Assembly (NCBI GenBank): GCA_029204225.1
Contig: CM055110.1
Coordinates: 39,249,515 to 39,313,514, forward strand
DNA: 64,000 nucleotides
Source: Diphasiastrum complanatum
Taxonomy: Eukaryota; Streptophyta; Lycopodiopsida; Lycopodiales; Lycopodiaceae
Reading direction: 5' to 3'
Below the pieces are notes generated by a model, which had not been told where the DNA came from, made no database searches, and saw only the letters and a program-made list of their open reading frames with translations. Shown here in pieces: positions 50,501 to 60,599 of the stretch. Each line of letters opens with the position of its first letter. Position 1 is the stretch's first letter. The translations under genes and the position numbers were made by a program.

Positions 50501-50900
50501 GTTGTACAAAATCCCCAAATTCGGGTGATATTTTATTGAATACAGATATCAGTTTGTACAATTGATTGTATGGATTTTTATTGTTCTTCTACAATGTTGA
50601 TATCTGTTGGAAGATCCTTGTACGATGTTGTGTTTTCCTATCCTTTTTGTATCTGCATGAAAGATAGCAACTTGTTAATTTTTTTATTCTCTGAACAAAG
50701 TTACATATATAATCATTGGCTGATTTGCAAATCACAATTAAATCTTAGCAGCTTTCCATTGATAATGAATCTGAAGTGTTCTGGTAGAATTTCATTGTGC
50801 ATTAAGACCAGCTCTTGTCTGATATAACTCAAGCTCCAATGATCCTCCACTACAATTGTAGTTAGCATATCTTCATTGTTGAAAATGTGGACTCCTTTTT
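47557..50900 (+). mobile_element. Unrecognised duplicated module, copy 1, carrying a Ulp1-like gene
   Basis: Its left edge is defined by comparison with copy 2 (51705). Both begin CATTAGAGGAGTTC, and sequence to the left is unrelated (Gypsy remnant here, Copia remnant there). The shared segment includes about 450 bp of upstream DNA, a conserved ATG and an intron, so it was copied as DNA rather than from spliced RNA. The right edge is unknown: after the gene stop at 50368 there are about 600 bp without features before a Copia remnant. No terminal inverted repeat or transposase was found. It could be a transposon, a captured fragment or a local duplication. Confidence 0.55.
48021..50368 (+). 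CDS. Ulp1/C48 protease-like gene, intron-bearing, possibly degenerate at its 5' half
   Basis: The 3' half is well ordered: exons 49622-49704, 49774-49948, 50055-50159 and 50243-50368 join in phase through GT-AG introns. Their product has the C48 pattern MPYHTN-DHWSLTIVSVN (catalytic His), PQQNDLFSC (oxyanion Gln and nucleophile Cys) and a C-terminal helix. The Asp normally after the beta strand is not evident (CVKMNS). The 5' half starts MARRPRSTIESVI (48021), has TGGQSI-like and YMHS motifs, an intron 48330-48436, and a long exon from 48437 (DLYPPCISEWEP, IHSDVG, FVDFFSSANVRRTP). I do not recognise it. A stop at about 48156 and a 1-bp loss before the first donor break this half. Exons between 49107 and 49622 are unresolved. 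Ulp1-like genes are frequent passengers of plant DNA transposons. Confidence 0.6.
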
Positions 50901-50964
50901 ATCTGTGTGACCATCCATTTGAAAGTCTTGATCCAGTGGCATCGAGGTCCCAGTTATTAGTTTC
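50369..50964. other. 3' flank of the Ulp1-like gene, right end of module not resolved
   Basis: AT-rich; no coding signature. The module boundary must lie here. Confidence 0.4.
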
Positions 50965-51704
50965 CATCGCATGACCGATTTGGACGAAGCTCATTTGGAC
51001 GAAGCATGCCTTGGTATTAAAATCCACAGAGACATAAATTGAAAGTTGATCTACATTACTCAACAGAGGTACATCTACAATATGTTCATCAGATATAATC
51101 TGATTAATTGCAAGTTAGCTCTCTCACCAATGGAACCAGGTCTCAAATTGGACCAGTGTCCTCAAACAATACAAGAGAAGAAGCAGATGTGTGAGTATCC
51201 TTACCATTCAATTATAGGATCTCTTATGTACGCAATGATTTGTATCAGGCCAGAGCTCTCTCAGTTAGTATATGACCAACCCTAGTGTAACACATTGGAA
51301 GGCTCTTATCAGAGTTATGAGATATCTTCGAGCTACTATGAACTTTTGCATTTGTTATGGAGCAGTTGGTAACGATAGTGGTTACACAAATGCAAGTTGG
51401 GCAGGAGATGTAGACACTCGTAAATCCACTTCTGAATTCACATTCTTCCTCAACAATAGTCCAATTCCCTGAAACAGTCACAAACAATCTTCGATAGCTC
51501 TATCTTTTATAGAATCAGAGTATATCATAGCCTCACAAGCTACAAAGGAAGCGATTTGGTTGAGAAACTTACTTTCAAATATCAGTTTAAATCAATATGC
51601 TCCAACATTGTTATTTTGTGATAATCAAAGTGCCATTGCCTTGTCAACCAACCCTAGATTTCATTCTAGGAGTAAGTATATTGAGTTGAAATATCACTCT
51701 GTCA
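50965..51704 (+). pseudogene. Copia reverse transcriptase/RNase H remnant
   Basis: Broken translation gives MTDLDEAHLDEACLGIKIHR, YHSIIGSLMYAMICIRPELS, THWKALIRVMRYLRATMNF, IESEYIIASQATKEAIWL, LLFCDNQSAIALSTNPRFHS and SKYIELKYHSV. This is the Copia RT end and RNase H in order, interrupted by several stops and a frameshift. Homology ends at YHSV, where module copy 2 starts. Confidence 0.9.
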
Positions 51705-53117
51705 CATTAGAGGAGTTCCAAAATAATAAAAAAACCTTTTGTAAAGATGTTTTTTAATTTTTATTTTTCCTAATTTTGTCCGCCATTTGGCCCAATAAAA
51801 ATGCATATATTTGAAATCTACGTAACGTAGATGGAAAAAATAAAGCTATAAGAATTAACTTTTAAAAATTTTAAGTTTGCCATTGGGCAGGATGGGAGAA
51901 CGCTATTGGTGGACAGTGTCAGCCGCCCCGAACGTGTGAATATGTCTGACAACATTGTCTCTAGTTAAATATTTAACCACATTGGTTAATATGTTTATAA
52001 ATTTTAAACTACACAGGTTTGCCAACAGTAAGTAATCACATGCATTGGAATTGGTGACATGCATCACAGTTAGACAGTAAGCATAGTTACCACATGTTGT
52101 TACTGTGGTCCAGTTGCCCGTTCACATTTAATAAGTATCATATAAGTTTGAATTGATTTGGCATTTCATAGATTTGAGAATTTGGTGCTAAACTTTGGTG
52201 ACAAACACTATGGCCAGGAGACCAAGATCCAGAATTGAATCGGTGATTTTTCACAATGAGAAGGATGAAGCTGGATTTTGGAAACCAACAAGATACATAA
52301 AAAAAACTCATGGGTTCTACTGCATCCGTCCTCAAAAGGCATGTTTAAGAAGGCAAAGATCCTTGATTTAAGGACTTTTCCAGGAGGGCAATCAATCTTA
52401 GAAGTCTTGGTTTGGCATGTCTATATGCATTCAGAACTGTATCTACAAGATTTCAATATTCATGATCGCCAAAAATGTAACTGTAAGTTCAAAAATTGTT
52501 GGGATCTATATTTTAACATTCATGATTTTAAAACTTTTTGAAATCATATTAGTTATCATATATGTATTGCATTATTGCAGATTTATATCCATCTAGCATA
52601 AGTGAATGGGAGCCAACACAATCCCTAGCAGGTATATTGGATGTGATTCATTCGGATATTGGAAAACAATACAGAGGAAGAACTTCTAAGGAGCTTGTAG
52701 ATAGTGGTATATTTTTCTATGAGTCCAAGTACATTCCAGATATGCATGGAGGTTTCAGAAAGCTTGAAAATATACCACTATCACATTTTGGAAGTGATGA
52801 ATGGCTTGCACCTGATAGTATTGTGTCAGAATTTTTTAGATGCAAATTACTGTTAGATTTGAAAACTCAATGAAAGCGAGCACTGGATCAAAAGTCAATA
52901 GATTACATTGGTTTATGTCCTTATATGTATTTGTAGATTTTTTTTCAAATGCAAATGTTCGTAGAACACCAACATTATTTGTTTGTAAGGATGTGCCAAA
53001 TGACACTCTTTCAAATATGATGGATGTGGGTTGGGAATGCAAGGCAGTTGGAGATATTGAATGTAGAATTAAGAAATCTTCTATGATATTTCATTATTGC
53101 ATTGCGAGACAAATGCT
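51705..53117 (+). mobile_element. Unrecognised module, copy 2, truncated on the right
   Basis: This is homologous to 47557-about 48990 at DNA and protein level, including the non-coding lead-in and the intron. It ends abruptly after AAATGCTT at about 53117, where minus-strand Gypsy-4 gag sequence begins. Confidence 0.65.
52210..53117 (+). pseudogene. Second copy of the MARRPRS gene, 5' half only
   Basis: The start MARRPRSRIESVI (ATG 52210) aligns with copy 1. An extra A in an A-run near 52300 shifts frame, after which NSWVLLHPSSKG and PGGQSILEVLV continue. The intron is 52483-52580, and its donor GTAAGT and acceptor GCAG are conserved. Exon 2 (YPSSISEWEPTQSLAG) matches copy 1 at roughly two thirds of residues. 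A single-base shift near 52867 breaks it. The Ulp1-like part is absent. The two copies carry different disruptions, so the common ancestor was probably intact. Confidence 0.75.
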
Positions 53118-53530
53118 TCTGCAATTCTGTGTTCTTTGCCGCATCTGTAGCAGCCGTAATTTCTTCCACCTTGATATTGAGTTTGAGCTGCATAGGCTGA
53201 AACATATTCATTTATGGCTGGATCCATAAATGGTTCATCTGGTCCGTACCACTGCTGCTGCTCAGGTTGAGGAGGCATTTGCATTTCTTGTTTCGCTGCT
53301 GTCAAGTTTACATGGGCCACTTGTTGATTGGCTGGCTCTAGTGGAGCAGGTAAGGCCATGCATTGTGGTTGATTGGGTGCGTCGTACCTTGGTGCTGCAT
53401 TAGGTGCCCCTTGATGATAAGGATAAGAAGTCTGATAAGGACTTCTCTTTTGTTGAACAACCCTGGGGTTAGACGGGCAAAATGCCCTATCATTATCTTG
53501 TGCAAGGGTACTTTAGCTGTTTTTGCAAGT
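53118..53530 (-). pseudogene. Gypsy-4 Gag C-terminal fragment
   Basis: A Pro/Gln-rich linker (LPAPLEPANQQ, PPQPEQQQWYGPDEPF) leads into a knuckle CYRCGKEHRIAE and then stops at the junction. The N-terminal Gag was not recognised. Confidence 0.7.
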
Positions 53531-53559
53531 AAAAAAATTGATATCTTTCAGATCTCTGG

Positions 53560-54215
53560 GAAGTAACTCTCGCAAGCTTCACAGTAGCTGGATCTGGGTC
53601 AGATCTCACTATAGAATTCTCTGCGAGAGTTAACTCTCGCAAGAAGTGAAAATCTCATTGTCTATGAGGGTTCAAAATCACTTTTTGTGCTTGATCTTCA
53701 CCAGATCTTCATACTAAATCTCGTAGGCTTCATCACTGATGTAATTTGACATTCTGAATCGAGTGAGAGTGTCTACGAGAGTTCTTACTGGAAGGATTTG
53801 CTGGATCTTCACTTTTTAGTGATTTTTTAGCACTTAAATTTATTTTTTTGCTCATTGGAATCAAACTAACTCTCGCAAGCTCTTATGTGTCATGGTCTCA
53901 CTGAGATGGAACTTCAGAATCCTCTGTGAGAGTTCTTGACTACTGGAACTGAAAATTTCACTGTCTGCAAGGGTTCACTAGTACTTTCCCGTCATTTTTT
54001 CACTGGGAACTCTCGCACAGGCAGTTATACATCAAACTAACTCTCGCAAGCTTCTTTGTGTCTTGGTCTCACTAAGATGGAACTTCAGAGGGCTCTGCGA
54101 GAGTTCTTATGAAGATTTGAATTTTTCTGAATTTTTTCAAGGGTTTTTTGAATTTTTTATGATTTTTTCTCTGATTTTTACAATCTACTTGGAACTAACT
54201 CTCGCAGGCTTCTAT
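53560..54215. repeat. Array of AACTCTCGCA half-sites in both orientations
   Basis: AACTCTCGCA or a close variant occurs at about 53567, 53632, 53875, 54006, 54042 and 54195, and its reverse complement at about 53622, 53781, 53928 and 54098. The perfect 20-bp palindrome TGCGAGAGTTAACTCTCGCA lies at 53622-53641. Units of about 170 bp with a shared core (GGTCTCACTGAGATGGAACT-like) are visible at 53868 and 54036. Confidence 0.85.
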
Positions 54216-54533
54216 GCAGGTCTGGGATAGTACCTTGGAGCTGCTGCCAGTCATGCAAGGATTAATTCTCACTGATTCTGGAGATATAAAAATCTGATGA
54301 GTTTTTTTGGCTCTTTTTCCCTCCAAAATGTAGATTGGTATGTTTTTTGAGTTTTTTGGATAATTGGTTTTGTTCATGGCCTCCTCTACCCTCTCACACC
54401 TCCTCCACTAGCTATGAACAGTCCAAACACAAAAAATACAGAAAACTAACTCTAAACTCCCAAAACTCTACCTAAACTACTCTAAAAAGCAAGAAAATAG
54501 CTAAATGTAGCTAAACTAGTTAGTGGAAGCCTA

Positions 54534-54551
54534 TCCCCGGCAACGGCACCA
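54534..54551 (-). other. Gypsy-4 primer binding site (tRNA-Asp type)
   Basis: The minus strand reads TGGTGCCGTTGCCGGGGA one base from the LTR end. One base differs from the common TGGCGCCG form. Confidence 0.9.
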
Positions 54552-54552
54552 C

Positions 54553-55373
54553 TGTGGGATTGAGGATCTCTTGTAGTATAGCCCTTCTGCATGTCAACAA
54601 AGGTTAGATCACTGGATAGGTACCTAACTATGCATAGATGCTACTTTTAGTTAATTTTCTACTTTCTCCCTTAACTCTACTCACCACTATACTACTCCTC
54701 TTTAACTCTACTCCTCTACACTAACATTCATCATGGTTTTGGTTGAAGAGAAGGAATGGAGAAGAAGAGATTGAGAAGGGAAGAGAAAGAGAGAGATAGA
54801 GAGTGAGGGTGGAGGTTAGCTCAAATGCTCCTTATGCTTGCTAATGGAAAAGCATTCACTATGGCAAACAATAAACATGGAAATAGAAAGCAATGGAAAA
54901 CACAATCAAGAGCAATAGCAAGTAGTGAATAGCAAATGAGGATGCTTCTCTTCCAAAAATGGTAGAGTTTCCTCCTTCTCATTAAGCATCCAAATAGCGT
55001 ACAAATGGTGCCTTTTTATAAAATAAGGAAGGCCCTTGCCCCTCAATCTTATTGGCTAATATTCACAATGATCCTATCCATTCATCTTAGACCCAACTTG
55101 ATCCGAGGGTCCACAAAAAGTACATTAGAAATCACATGATTCATGTGAGTCCCAATTTGGACCCAACTCTAAAAAGTGATCTCTAAGTCTAAAAATGACA
55201 TTGGGCCTCTAGTTTTATTTTAATTCCAAGGCCCAAGTCAAGTTTATTTTATTTACAACTCTAATTGCGTGCTCATTGGGCCATGGGCTTATACACGCAG
55301 AATGCCATGCCCTCGCAACACATTTTATTGGAGGATTTTATTTATTTGAACTTTGTTGGGAATACCCCCAACA
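54553..55373 (-). repeat. Gypsy-4 5' LTR (about 821 bp)
   Basis: The left end is set by the primer site. The right end is set by the point where the Copia-3 protease frame (GDDSTH) resumes. No second LTR is in the window. Confidence 0.8.
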
Positions 55374-56369
55374 GTGAGTACTATCATCACCAAGATGAAC
55401 ATACTTCTTTGTGCTGTAAGACGTATGGGATTGGAAAATCTCACGATGATTGGTCATATGTTGAGTTGCTCTAGGATTCAGAAACCACGAATCATCCGAA
55501 TTCGCGTATTTGTCTTTGACCATAAAAGCGTCTTCATCCATTTTGACTTGAGGAGATATTGTAACTGTATTTGCTTGTTGATCAGGTTGCTTGGCTACAT
55601 TATTCACTTTGAGAATTCGGCAATCCTGGATCTCATGGTTATTGCGTTTGCAATACCTGCAAAACATCTTCTTCTTTAACAAATGTGGATTTGATGATTG
55701 TTCTTGACTTTGAGTCTATTTCTGATTCGATGTAGACTGCTTGGAACTTTTCTGCTTCTGTCGCTTCGAGCCCTTGTTGACATATAGAGCATGAGACGAA
55801 GTGTCTTGACTTCTTCGATTATGTTCTTGCAACAACATAGTGATAATTATGGTAAAACCTGCGTGTGTCATGATGATCATCACCCAGTTCTCATATGTAG
55901 AGGATAGGCTTGAAAGTAATGTCATAATTGTGTCTTTATCATCTATGACTGATCCGACAGTGGCCATCTATTGCAAGAGATTCTTAAACTGATTAATGTG
56001 ACTCTGAAGAAAATCACCATTTGACATCTTGAGTGTGAAGAATTTCCTTCGAAGATGTAACTTAGTAGTTACGTCTCTCACATCATACAATGAGCTCAAG
56101 GTGTTCCAAACTTCTTTTGAAGTTTAAGCTTCAGCTATGTGGCCAATTTGAGTATTTGATATATTAAGGATAATAAGTGCGAAAGCTTTACTATCCTTCG
56201 ATTTCCATTTTGAGTCTTCTGTGTCGTCTTCAGGTTTCACTTCGATACCTATAACAACACTCCACAACTCGTTGGCGATTAGCAAGGTCTTAATCTTAAA
56301 TTTTCACAAATGATAATTGGATCCATTCAGTTTGTCTGCGATAAGACCAGCTTTACTTTGAGAATCCAT
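55374..56369 (-). pseudogene. Copia-3 Gag and protease start
   Basis: ATG at 56369 begins MDSQSKAGLIADKLNGSNYH. Gag continues (HLRRKFFTLKMSNG, TIMTLLSSLSSTYENWVM) to a CX2CX4HX4C knuckle (CRYCKRNNHEIQDC, about 55650) and a protease-like WFLNPRATQHM with the DSGA site lost. Stops interrupt it in at least three places. It ends at LGDDSTH, where Gypsy-4 is inserted. Confidence 0.88.
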
Positions 56370-56562
56370 CTGAAACTTAGTCTGTCGATTGTATCGATGA
56401 CGCTAAGATGTAGTAATGCCAACAACAGGAAATTAATTCTTTGATACTGAAAGGATAAAAGGAACTAAAGAACATGATATCAATTTGATATCAAAAGATA
56501 TTAGGTAATAGAGCTTTTTGCTCTGATATCAAAATAGTATTAGACCCTGAAGAAGAATCAAC

Positions 56563-56594
56563 GCTCTAATACCATGTAGGTAAGCTCTGATACA
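56563..56594 (-). other. Copia-3 primer-site region, duplicated
   Basis: GCTCTAATACCA at 56563-56574 and GCTCTGATACA at 56584-56594 are both degraded reverse complements of the initiator-Met primer site. The second adjoins an LTR-like TGTTGAAAAT. Confidence 0.65.
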
Positions 56595-58079
56595 TGTTGA
56601 AAATAGGTGAGTAATAGAATGCGAAAACTTCCTACTTCCAATGCATGACTATGCCTATCAAAAATTAAACAAAGCAGTAGTGATGGAAATCACGTCCAAT
56701 CTTTAGTAACTAACTTTCGCTAGATACTAAGTGATCACATAGCCAAACATAAAGTATTGAATTCTCAAACAATTTCTATCAGTTACAAAAGCAATATAGA
56801 GATGCATGCATTCTGACACAAACTGAACACAATAAGAAAATAGTATTGATTCAGAAAAACAAGATTAGATACTAATGAGCGCAAGACAATATCGGATAGA
56901 AACCGTGCACTCTAAAGTTGTCTCTGAGTAACTTAGAATAAGTCTGAAATAAGCAACTCTGTTGACAAGCAGTAGCACAATAGCAACTCTAAAATAAATC
57001 TCTAAAGGACTGAGCTAGAATGCTCAAGAGAGTTTAAGCTTGAAAGCTTGATAGAGAGCTAACTACAATACTTTCTGAGTGTGAACAATCTGCTTGATGA
57101 GAGCGCAAGAAGCATCGTGTAATAACACTCAACTCCTTCACAATTCACAATGTTGATCTTTCTACTTTGATTGATAATGAGATGTATGAACAACTGATTT
57201 ATACTAAGTAATTAGGTCGTCAAATGTGATTGCCAATTGGCTGGTGTCCGCTGGCATTCATCCAGTTCTTCTCAAAAGTTGTTTGCTGATAAGCGGTGAC
57301 AATTGGCCGTAAACAGTTTGTCTGCATAAATGAATGTAAACTGTCATTCTACATTAATGAACGTAAACTGCCACAGGTGAAAAATGCGAAAAAGACGACA
57401 CTGCATTTTTGCACGTAATTCTTGGCAGGCGAAAAATGCGAAAAAGACGACACTACATTTTTACACGTAATTCCTGATAGGCGAAAAATACCGAAAAGCC
57501 GACACTACATTTTTACACGAGATTCTTGACAGACGACACTGTCGGGTTTGTAGAGAGAGAAAATGCGACACTGTTGTCAAACTCCATGTATTTTTGCAGA
57601 CTGTGTAAAAACACTTGTAATTCTGTAGACTGTATAAAGACACGAGAAAATCTGTAGAGCTGGATAAACAGTTGGATGAAGATTAAAAACCGATTAGTCG
57701 ATTAGTAGGAAAGAGAATAATCCAACAGACAGTTCAAGTTAATTCGATGAAAGCTGTCTTCCTCGAACTTGGATACTTAGTATCGGCATCGAATCGTGTC
57801 TTGCTCTACTCTATCTCAAATTTACATGTATTTCTACAAACTATTTAAATATGCATGTAAAATTATAGACTGTCTTGAATAACATCACACTTATGCAGGC
57901 CACTATGAGAGGTGGCTATGTACAGTGGATAGGACTTATCAGAAGATAGAGTTAGGTGAGTAGGAGTAAGATTAAACTCTAACTCTCCCTCTTAAGCTTG
58001 CTGCTAGGAACATGAAGGAAAATGTAACATACTAACAAAGGTAGCATGCTTTTTTTTAGATAATGAATATATCAACCAA
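56595..58079 (-). repeat. Copia-3 5' LTR (right end uncertain) and flank
   Basis: The LTR starts at 56595 beside the primer site. A possible end is ATAATCCAACA at about 57727, but there is no second copy to confirm it. The rest of the interval shows no gene. Confidence 0.5.
57378..57533. repeat. 52-bp tandem repeat, three units
   Basis: Units start at about 57378, 57430 and 57482 with GAAAAATGCGAAAAAGACGA-like text followed by CACTACATTTTTACACG. The third unit is the most diverged. Confidence 0.93.
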
Positions 58080-58790
58080 CATATTATTGGTATGACAGTA
58101 AATCATTTCGACTTTCTTATTCTAAACCTTCACTCTTAGAAAATGAAATTGAACTTCTATACGTTTAGTTCTAGATTGAGTTTGTGGATTAAATGAAAGT
58201 GCTATGCAGCTTTGATTGTCGCAATGAAGTGTTGTTGGTCTAATCTGTTGAAATTTCAGATCCTAGAGCAATCTTCTTGAGCCAGATAATTTTCTTGACT
58301 GTAGAGGTGGCTAAAACATATTTGGACTCGGTAGAGGACAAAGAAATGCATCTATGCTTTTGCCTATTCCATGAAATGGGTCCTCATGCAAGAAAACATA
58401 AGTAGCCAGAAGTGGATTTCCTGGTATCCACGTCTCCAGCCCAAAATAAATTCGAATAAGCTGGTATCCACGTCTCCAACTTAGTCTAAATCTGAATAAA
58501 CTTTCAAAATTAGCTAAATTTTTATCATAACAAAAAGCATAGTGCTCTATGGCTTGTATGTACCTCAACACTCTTTGCAGAGCATTCCAATGTGAAAGGA
58601 TTGGATTCCACATGTATTGGGACAATGTGCTAATTGTGAAGGCAAGATCAAGTCATGTGCAGATCATGGCATAGCCAATGATCGACTGATATGGGTATTT
58701 GCACATCTCCTTTTGCTCTTCCTTAGTCTTCGGGCACATGTCCTTTGGTAGTTTAAATCATGGATCCATAAGTGAGTGTATGGATTTGTA
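58080..58790 (-). pseudogene. Copia RT end/RNase H remnant
   Basis: The minus strand gives YPYQSIIGYAMICT, then LSQYMWNPILSHWNALQRVL with RYIQAIEHYAFCYDKN, and a degraded RNase H end. It may belong to Copia-3 or another element. The lost SGY/DNQS motifs and stops mark it as dead. Confidence 0.82.
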
Positions 58791-58816
58791 GTCTTCTAAG
58801 CCATACATGTGAAGCA

Positions 58817-59580
58817 CTCCACTAACACTTGTACAAGCTTTGGATTAATAGAAACACTTCTTGTGTAATCTTGTTTTGCTTACTTGTGTTCATAATTGGT
58901 GATAGAATACCTTGTGGTAGGTGCTCAAGCCCCACTAGGCTTTCCCATTGGTTTATGTTTTATGCAAATGTTGGAGCGCATTGGCAAAGAACTGCATGCC
59001 ATCAGAGTCATTCTCAATAAGGAGACCTACAATGACATAGCCCGACAAAGAGCAGTTGCCATTGGCGTGGGACCGCCAATCCAATAAAGAGGGGGATAAT
59101 GTTGTCCCTTATGTTAGCCCAACATAGGAATTATTGTGGCATGTGTTTTGTAAGCCCACAAGTAATTCGGATTAGGAAAACCTTATGCTTAGACCTTTTA
59201 CTATTTAAGTTTAACTATTACAAACAATCATTTGTAATGTTTCAACTTAGAAAGTCTAAGTTTAAGATTTAATTCCTAAGTTAAGTTAATTCCTAAGTTC
59301 AAGATAATTTTAATTCTAAGTAGTGTAAGTGCACAAGTTAATTAGCTTTAAGCTTGAACTTAGTCCCATAAGCATGTTTAAGCTTAGGCCCACCACTCTT
59401 TTCATATATGGGAGTGGATTTGGGCCTCCAATAACACTTTTACAAGCTATTGGATTAATAGAAACACTTTTTGTGTAATCTTGTTTTGCTTACTTGTGTT
59501 CACCATTGGGGATAGAATACCTTGTGGTAGGTGCTCGAGCCCCACTAGGCTTTCCCATTGGTTTATGTTTTATGGTGAAT
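58817..59580 (+). mobile_element. Deletion derivative of an LTR element: direct repeats with a polypurine tract
   Basis: About 150 bp at 58817-58968 are repeated at 59429-59578 with few differences. Between them, AAAGAGGGGGATAA (59085-59098) precedes TGTTGTCCC (59099), a classic polypurine-tract/LTR junction. The simplest reading is a 3' LTR 59099-about 59578, a partial 5' LTR at 58817-58968, and only about 130 bp of body between. The outer ends lack clear CA termini, so limits are tentative. Confidence 0.6.
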
Positions 59581-60599
59581 GTGCTTATGGGATTAGTCTC
59601 TCTCTTTCTCTCTCACCTTGTCATCTATACCCTCAGTGGAGACAATCAATGTTGATTATTTCTTAAGTAGGAAATCACTAGTTGGGAGACCGCCATAGTG
59701 AACTTAGTATGTCATTTCTAATTTGTTACAATTTCTAGTAGGGAGACCGCCTTGGAAAGAGATCTAGATAACCAATAGAGAACTATGATTTGAGTGGATC
59801 TTATCCGTACTCACCCTACACAATGCATTTTAGAATCATTCTAATTCTATTAGATGGGAGACCGCCATACTAAGAACATAGAAAGAAACTAAAAGTACAA
59901 CAACTTGAGAACTTAGCCATGGATGAGTGATATAATGAACCTCCATTAGCTTCATTTCCATCAGCAAAACCAGCCAATAATGCTAGTACAACTCCAACAA
60001 TAAGGTATTGGAAGACAATGTAGCTAATTTGTCCATATCTTGACAATTTGCACACATTCACATGAAATAGCTCAAACATGAGATAGAACAAGTAAAGTAA
60101 GCTTAAACAACACTTCCTTGCTTCTCCTTTGATCTTACTTGAGTCTTCAAACACCTGCAAAAACAGATCCATAACATCTTTGCCAAATAACCTTCCTTTG
60201 ATGCTCTTGACTAGCTCCAAATTGCCACATTTCCTTTTGTGTTGTTGAAGCCCTTTGAGACCAACCTCTTAATATTCCTCTTGACCATTAAAGTCATTGA
60301 ATAAACTTTGTTTTTCAGATCCATTACTTGATTTTCCAGCATGAAAACCATGAGAACCAAGATCCACTTGCATAGCTACATCTACACAAGAAGATTATCC
60401 AAAACACGTGAGTAAAGCAAAGTGAGTCGCTTCCACTTGCTTACCATTCTCTTGATCATAAAAGATATCAAAGAAATATGAATATCTTTAGACCTGTACC
60501 TTTGAAAATACTCCCTATCAAACATATGATCTTGATCCAACAATCATCAATGCTTGATCTCGATCTTTCACAAAGGTTAGTGAAAACAATGCCACCATC
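59579..60599. other. Non-coding, with a thrice-repeated GGGAGACCGCC motif
   Basis: GGGAGACCGCC occurs at about 59679, 59738 and 59856. No gene is recognised. The right part may be the continuation of the Copia-4 remnant, but its minus-strand frame 60220-59870 has no domain that I know. Confidence 0.5.

Larger units (their letters stand above)
53118..55373 (-). mobile_element. Gypsy-4, 5' end only: LTR, primer site, leader and Gag fragment
   Basis: On the minus strand the 5' LTR is 54553-55373 (TGTTGGGG...CCCACA), followed by a TGGTGCCGTTGCCGGGGA primer site (tRNA-Asp type), a repeat-rich leader and a Gag fragment ending at the junction with module copy 2. Its LTR start splits a Copia-3 protease frame, so it inserted into that element. 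Confidence 0.83.
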
